Below are positions 62,819 through 64,000 of a stretch of DNA of 64,000 bases, in pieces. Under the pieces are notes generated by a model. That model was not told the DNA's origin. It did no database searches and saw only the letters and a program-made list of their open reading frames with translations. This DNA is from Pseudomonas sp. ICMP 561 (GTDB lineage Bacteria; Pseudomonadota; Gammaproteobacteria; Pseudomonadales; Pseudomonadaceae): positions 21,682-85,681 of the forward strand of contig NZ_LKBT01000018.1 of the NCBI RefSeq assembly GCF_002699985.1, in the 5' to 3' direction. Every line of letters starts with the position of its first letter. Positions within the stretch are counted from its first letter, which is position 1. A program made the position numbers and the translations under genes.

Positions 62819-62941
62819 TCAGCCCGCAATGCTCGGGTTAGCCAAGGCACCCGCCGCACAACTGCCATAGAGCGTGTCTCGATTGAGCTGCGCCTGAGGC
62901 GATGTGGTTTTCTGGGAAGCAACGGGCGTTTTTCCGGGCAT
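62819..62941 (-). CDS. Small ORF upstream of the SDR gene
   Basis: An ORF of 40 codons with a very good ribosome site (AAGGAG about nine bases before the ATG). It encodes a hydrophilic peptide rich in Ala, Thr and Pro and ending SIAG. It precedes the SDR on the same strand by about 50 bases and starts just downstream of the two palindromes. It may be a small protein, a leader peptide or a truncated gene start; no family seen. Confidence 0.4.
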   Translation of the reverse strand: MPGKTPVASQKTTSPQAQLNRDTLYGSCAAGALANPSIAG

Positions 62942-62992
62942 TTTGTTTGGCTCCTTGCGTGAGAACGGAGCCAATGATTACGGTCACAATCT

Positions 62993-63026
62993 AAAATGTC
63001 AACATTTTGATGTCGAGCGACATCAA
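62993..63026. promoter_or_regulatory. Two abutting palindromes, candidate TetR operators
   Basis: AAAATGTCAACATTTT at 62993-63008 (7-base arms, CA centre) and TTGATGTCGAGCGACATCAA at 63007-63026 (9-base arms, AG centre) overlap by two bases. They lie 45-78 bases before the TetR start and about 52 before the small ORF, the place for auto- and cross-repression. Confidence 0.65.
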
Positions 63027-63070
63027 TGTATAGTGGCGCTCTCATGTTGGACAAAACTGCTGGATGAGCG

Positions 63071-63640
63071 ATGAAAGTCACCAAGCAACAGGCGCAGGCA
63101 AATCGCGCACATATCGTTGAAACCGCGTCGGCCCTCTTTCGTGAGCGCGGTTATGACGGCGTTGGCATTGCCGATCTGATGGCGGCAGCGGGCTTCACCC
63201 AGGGCGGCTTCTACAAGCACTTTGGCTCGAAGGCCGATCTGATGGCGGAGGCAGCGGCGTGCGGCATCAGCCAGTCGGCTTCGCTGACAGCCAGTACGTC
63301 AGTGAAGGAGTTCATGGAGTTTTATCTTTCTCGTGAGCATCGCGACAACCGCGCCACGGGTTGCACCATGGCCGCGTTGTGTGCAGATGCAGCCCGCAAG
63401 GAAGAAGAGGTCCGCGCCACGTTCGCTGCGGGCATCGAAACCCAGCTAGCCGTGTTGCGTGATGGCGCTGGGCAGTCGGAGGATGAAGACTCTACCCAGG
63501 CACGAGCCTGGCGACTGGCCATAATGGCGCAAGCACTGGGCGCTATCGTCTTGTCGCGGGCATGTCCGGATGACTCGCCATTGGCAGATGAAGTTCTGGC
63601 GGCGAGTCGCGAGGCTATTCTCGGGAAAAATTTTTCCTGA
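63071..63640 (+). CDS. TetR/AcrR-family regulator
   Basis: A 189-residue TetR protein with the helix-turn-helix at about 12-57 (VGIADLMAAAGFTQGGFYKHFGSKADLMAEA) and a helical ligand domain ending in a short tail. The Y-K-H-F context is usual in the family. It is divergent from the small ORF, SDR and MDR genes and probably represses them; the effector may be an electrophile or quinone. Confidence 0.92.
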   Translation: MKVTKQQAQANRAHIVETASALFRERGYDGVGIADLMAAAGFTQGGFYKHFGSKADLMAEAAACGISQSASLTASTSVKEFMEFYLSREHRDNRATGCTMAALCADAARKEEEVRATFAAGIETQLAVLRDGAGQSEDEDSTQARAWRLAIMAQALGAIVLSRACPDDSPLADEVLAASREAILGKNFS

Positions 63641-63795
63641 ATACTGCATTCACTGCATGGCTTAAATCCTGAGTGCAGCGCTTTGTCCGAGTCGAACAGG
63701 TTGGCTATGTCTGCGGCTCATTAGCACTGATGGGACCGAATTTATGCGGGAAAGCGGCCGTTCAGGCGATGAGAATGCTGCGTATGCACCGGCCC

Positions 63796-63910
63796 CTTCG
63801 CGAATGAATTCGCTCCCACCGGGATCAACGCTTGCAGGCCAACATGGAATCTTTCACAGATACCGTTTCAGGCGGATCACAAATCCCCGTGGGAGTCGGG
63901 CAAGCCCTAA
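63796..63910. repeat. REPIN-like inverted REP pair near the window end
   Basis: GCGAAT-GA-ATTCGC at 63800-63813 followed by CTCCCACC, and GTGGGAG at 63889-63895. The heads face inward. The rest of 63641-64000 shows no gene. Confidence 0.7.
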
Positions 63911-64000
63911 TGCCTGTCAGTTAAGCTCCGTTGGTTTTTTCTTTGGATATTTGACCGGCCTTGGTTTGACCACTCGGGGGTAAGCTCGCTTACGCCTGGG

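Overview
The window looks like a chromosomal segment of a Pseudomonas species, most like the fluorescens/syringae side of the genus. This rests on gene content (two NhaA antiporters, a DUF294/exonuclease pair, a complete inositol catabolic locus with RpiR control), on GC-rich codon use, and on abundant Pseudomonas-type REP sequences with GTAGGAG or GTGGGAG heads. No rRNA, tRNA or CRISPR array was recognised.

Layout. 0-13 kb: housekeeping and osmotic/ion functions (FAD-linked 2-hydroxyacid dehydrogenase, NhaA, ClC channel, BCCT transporter, MscS channel, DnaQ-like exonuclease overlapping a cNMP/CBS/DUF294 protein, a second NhaA). 13-24 kb: an accessory block of four tightly coupled genes on the + strand: a ClpB-like AAA+ ATPase, a radical SAM activase, a 2102-residue zinc ribbon/pseudokinase/SF1 helicase/MTES_1575-type nuclease protein, and a coiled-coil protein of unknown family. 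It is preceded by TGGGGGCA-type repeats resembling integrase arm sites and followed by an IS1182-like transposase remnant. It is the best candidate for an undescribed system, probably genome defence; the helicase-plus-kinase design recalls Mokosh, but the ClpB-like and radical SAM partners do not belong to that system as I know it.

24-34 kb: a patchwork of decayed genes (HxlR regulator, sugar isomerase), a small lipoprotein, AhpD-like, LysR, two MFS exporters, a TetR regulator and three orphan ORFs that lie between two copies of a 31-bp direct repeat. 33.7-40.1 kb: a ureide/purine-nitrogen operon (RpiR regulator, amino-acid-type ABC binding protein and two permeases, three DUF1989 proteins, allantoicase) with no ATPase gene inside it and a pair of GAAAC-N4-GTTTC operators in front. 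40.1-41.3 kb: thirteen tandem copies of a 93-bp REPIN-like unit. 41-45.6 kb: two GNAT acetyltransferases, two orphan proteins and an ABC half-transporter.

45.6-60.8 kb: myo-inositol uptake and catabolism. On the minus strand, in order of transcription, are iolC(-DUF2090), iolE, iolB, mmsA/iolA, iolD, iolG, then an inositol-type ABC transporter (binding protein, ATPase, permease). iolR and a second Gfo/Idh/MocA dehydrogenase lie on the plus strand. AT-rich sites of the GGAA-N6-TTCC type recur in the three intergenic regions in front of iolC/iolR, the second dehydrogenase and the binding protein, which suggests one IolR regulon. 60.8-64 kb: a zinc-independent MDR oxidoreductase, an SDR with a small upstream ORF, a divergent TetR regulator with two abutting palindromes, and a terminal REPIN.
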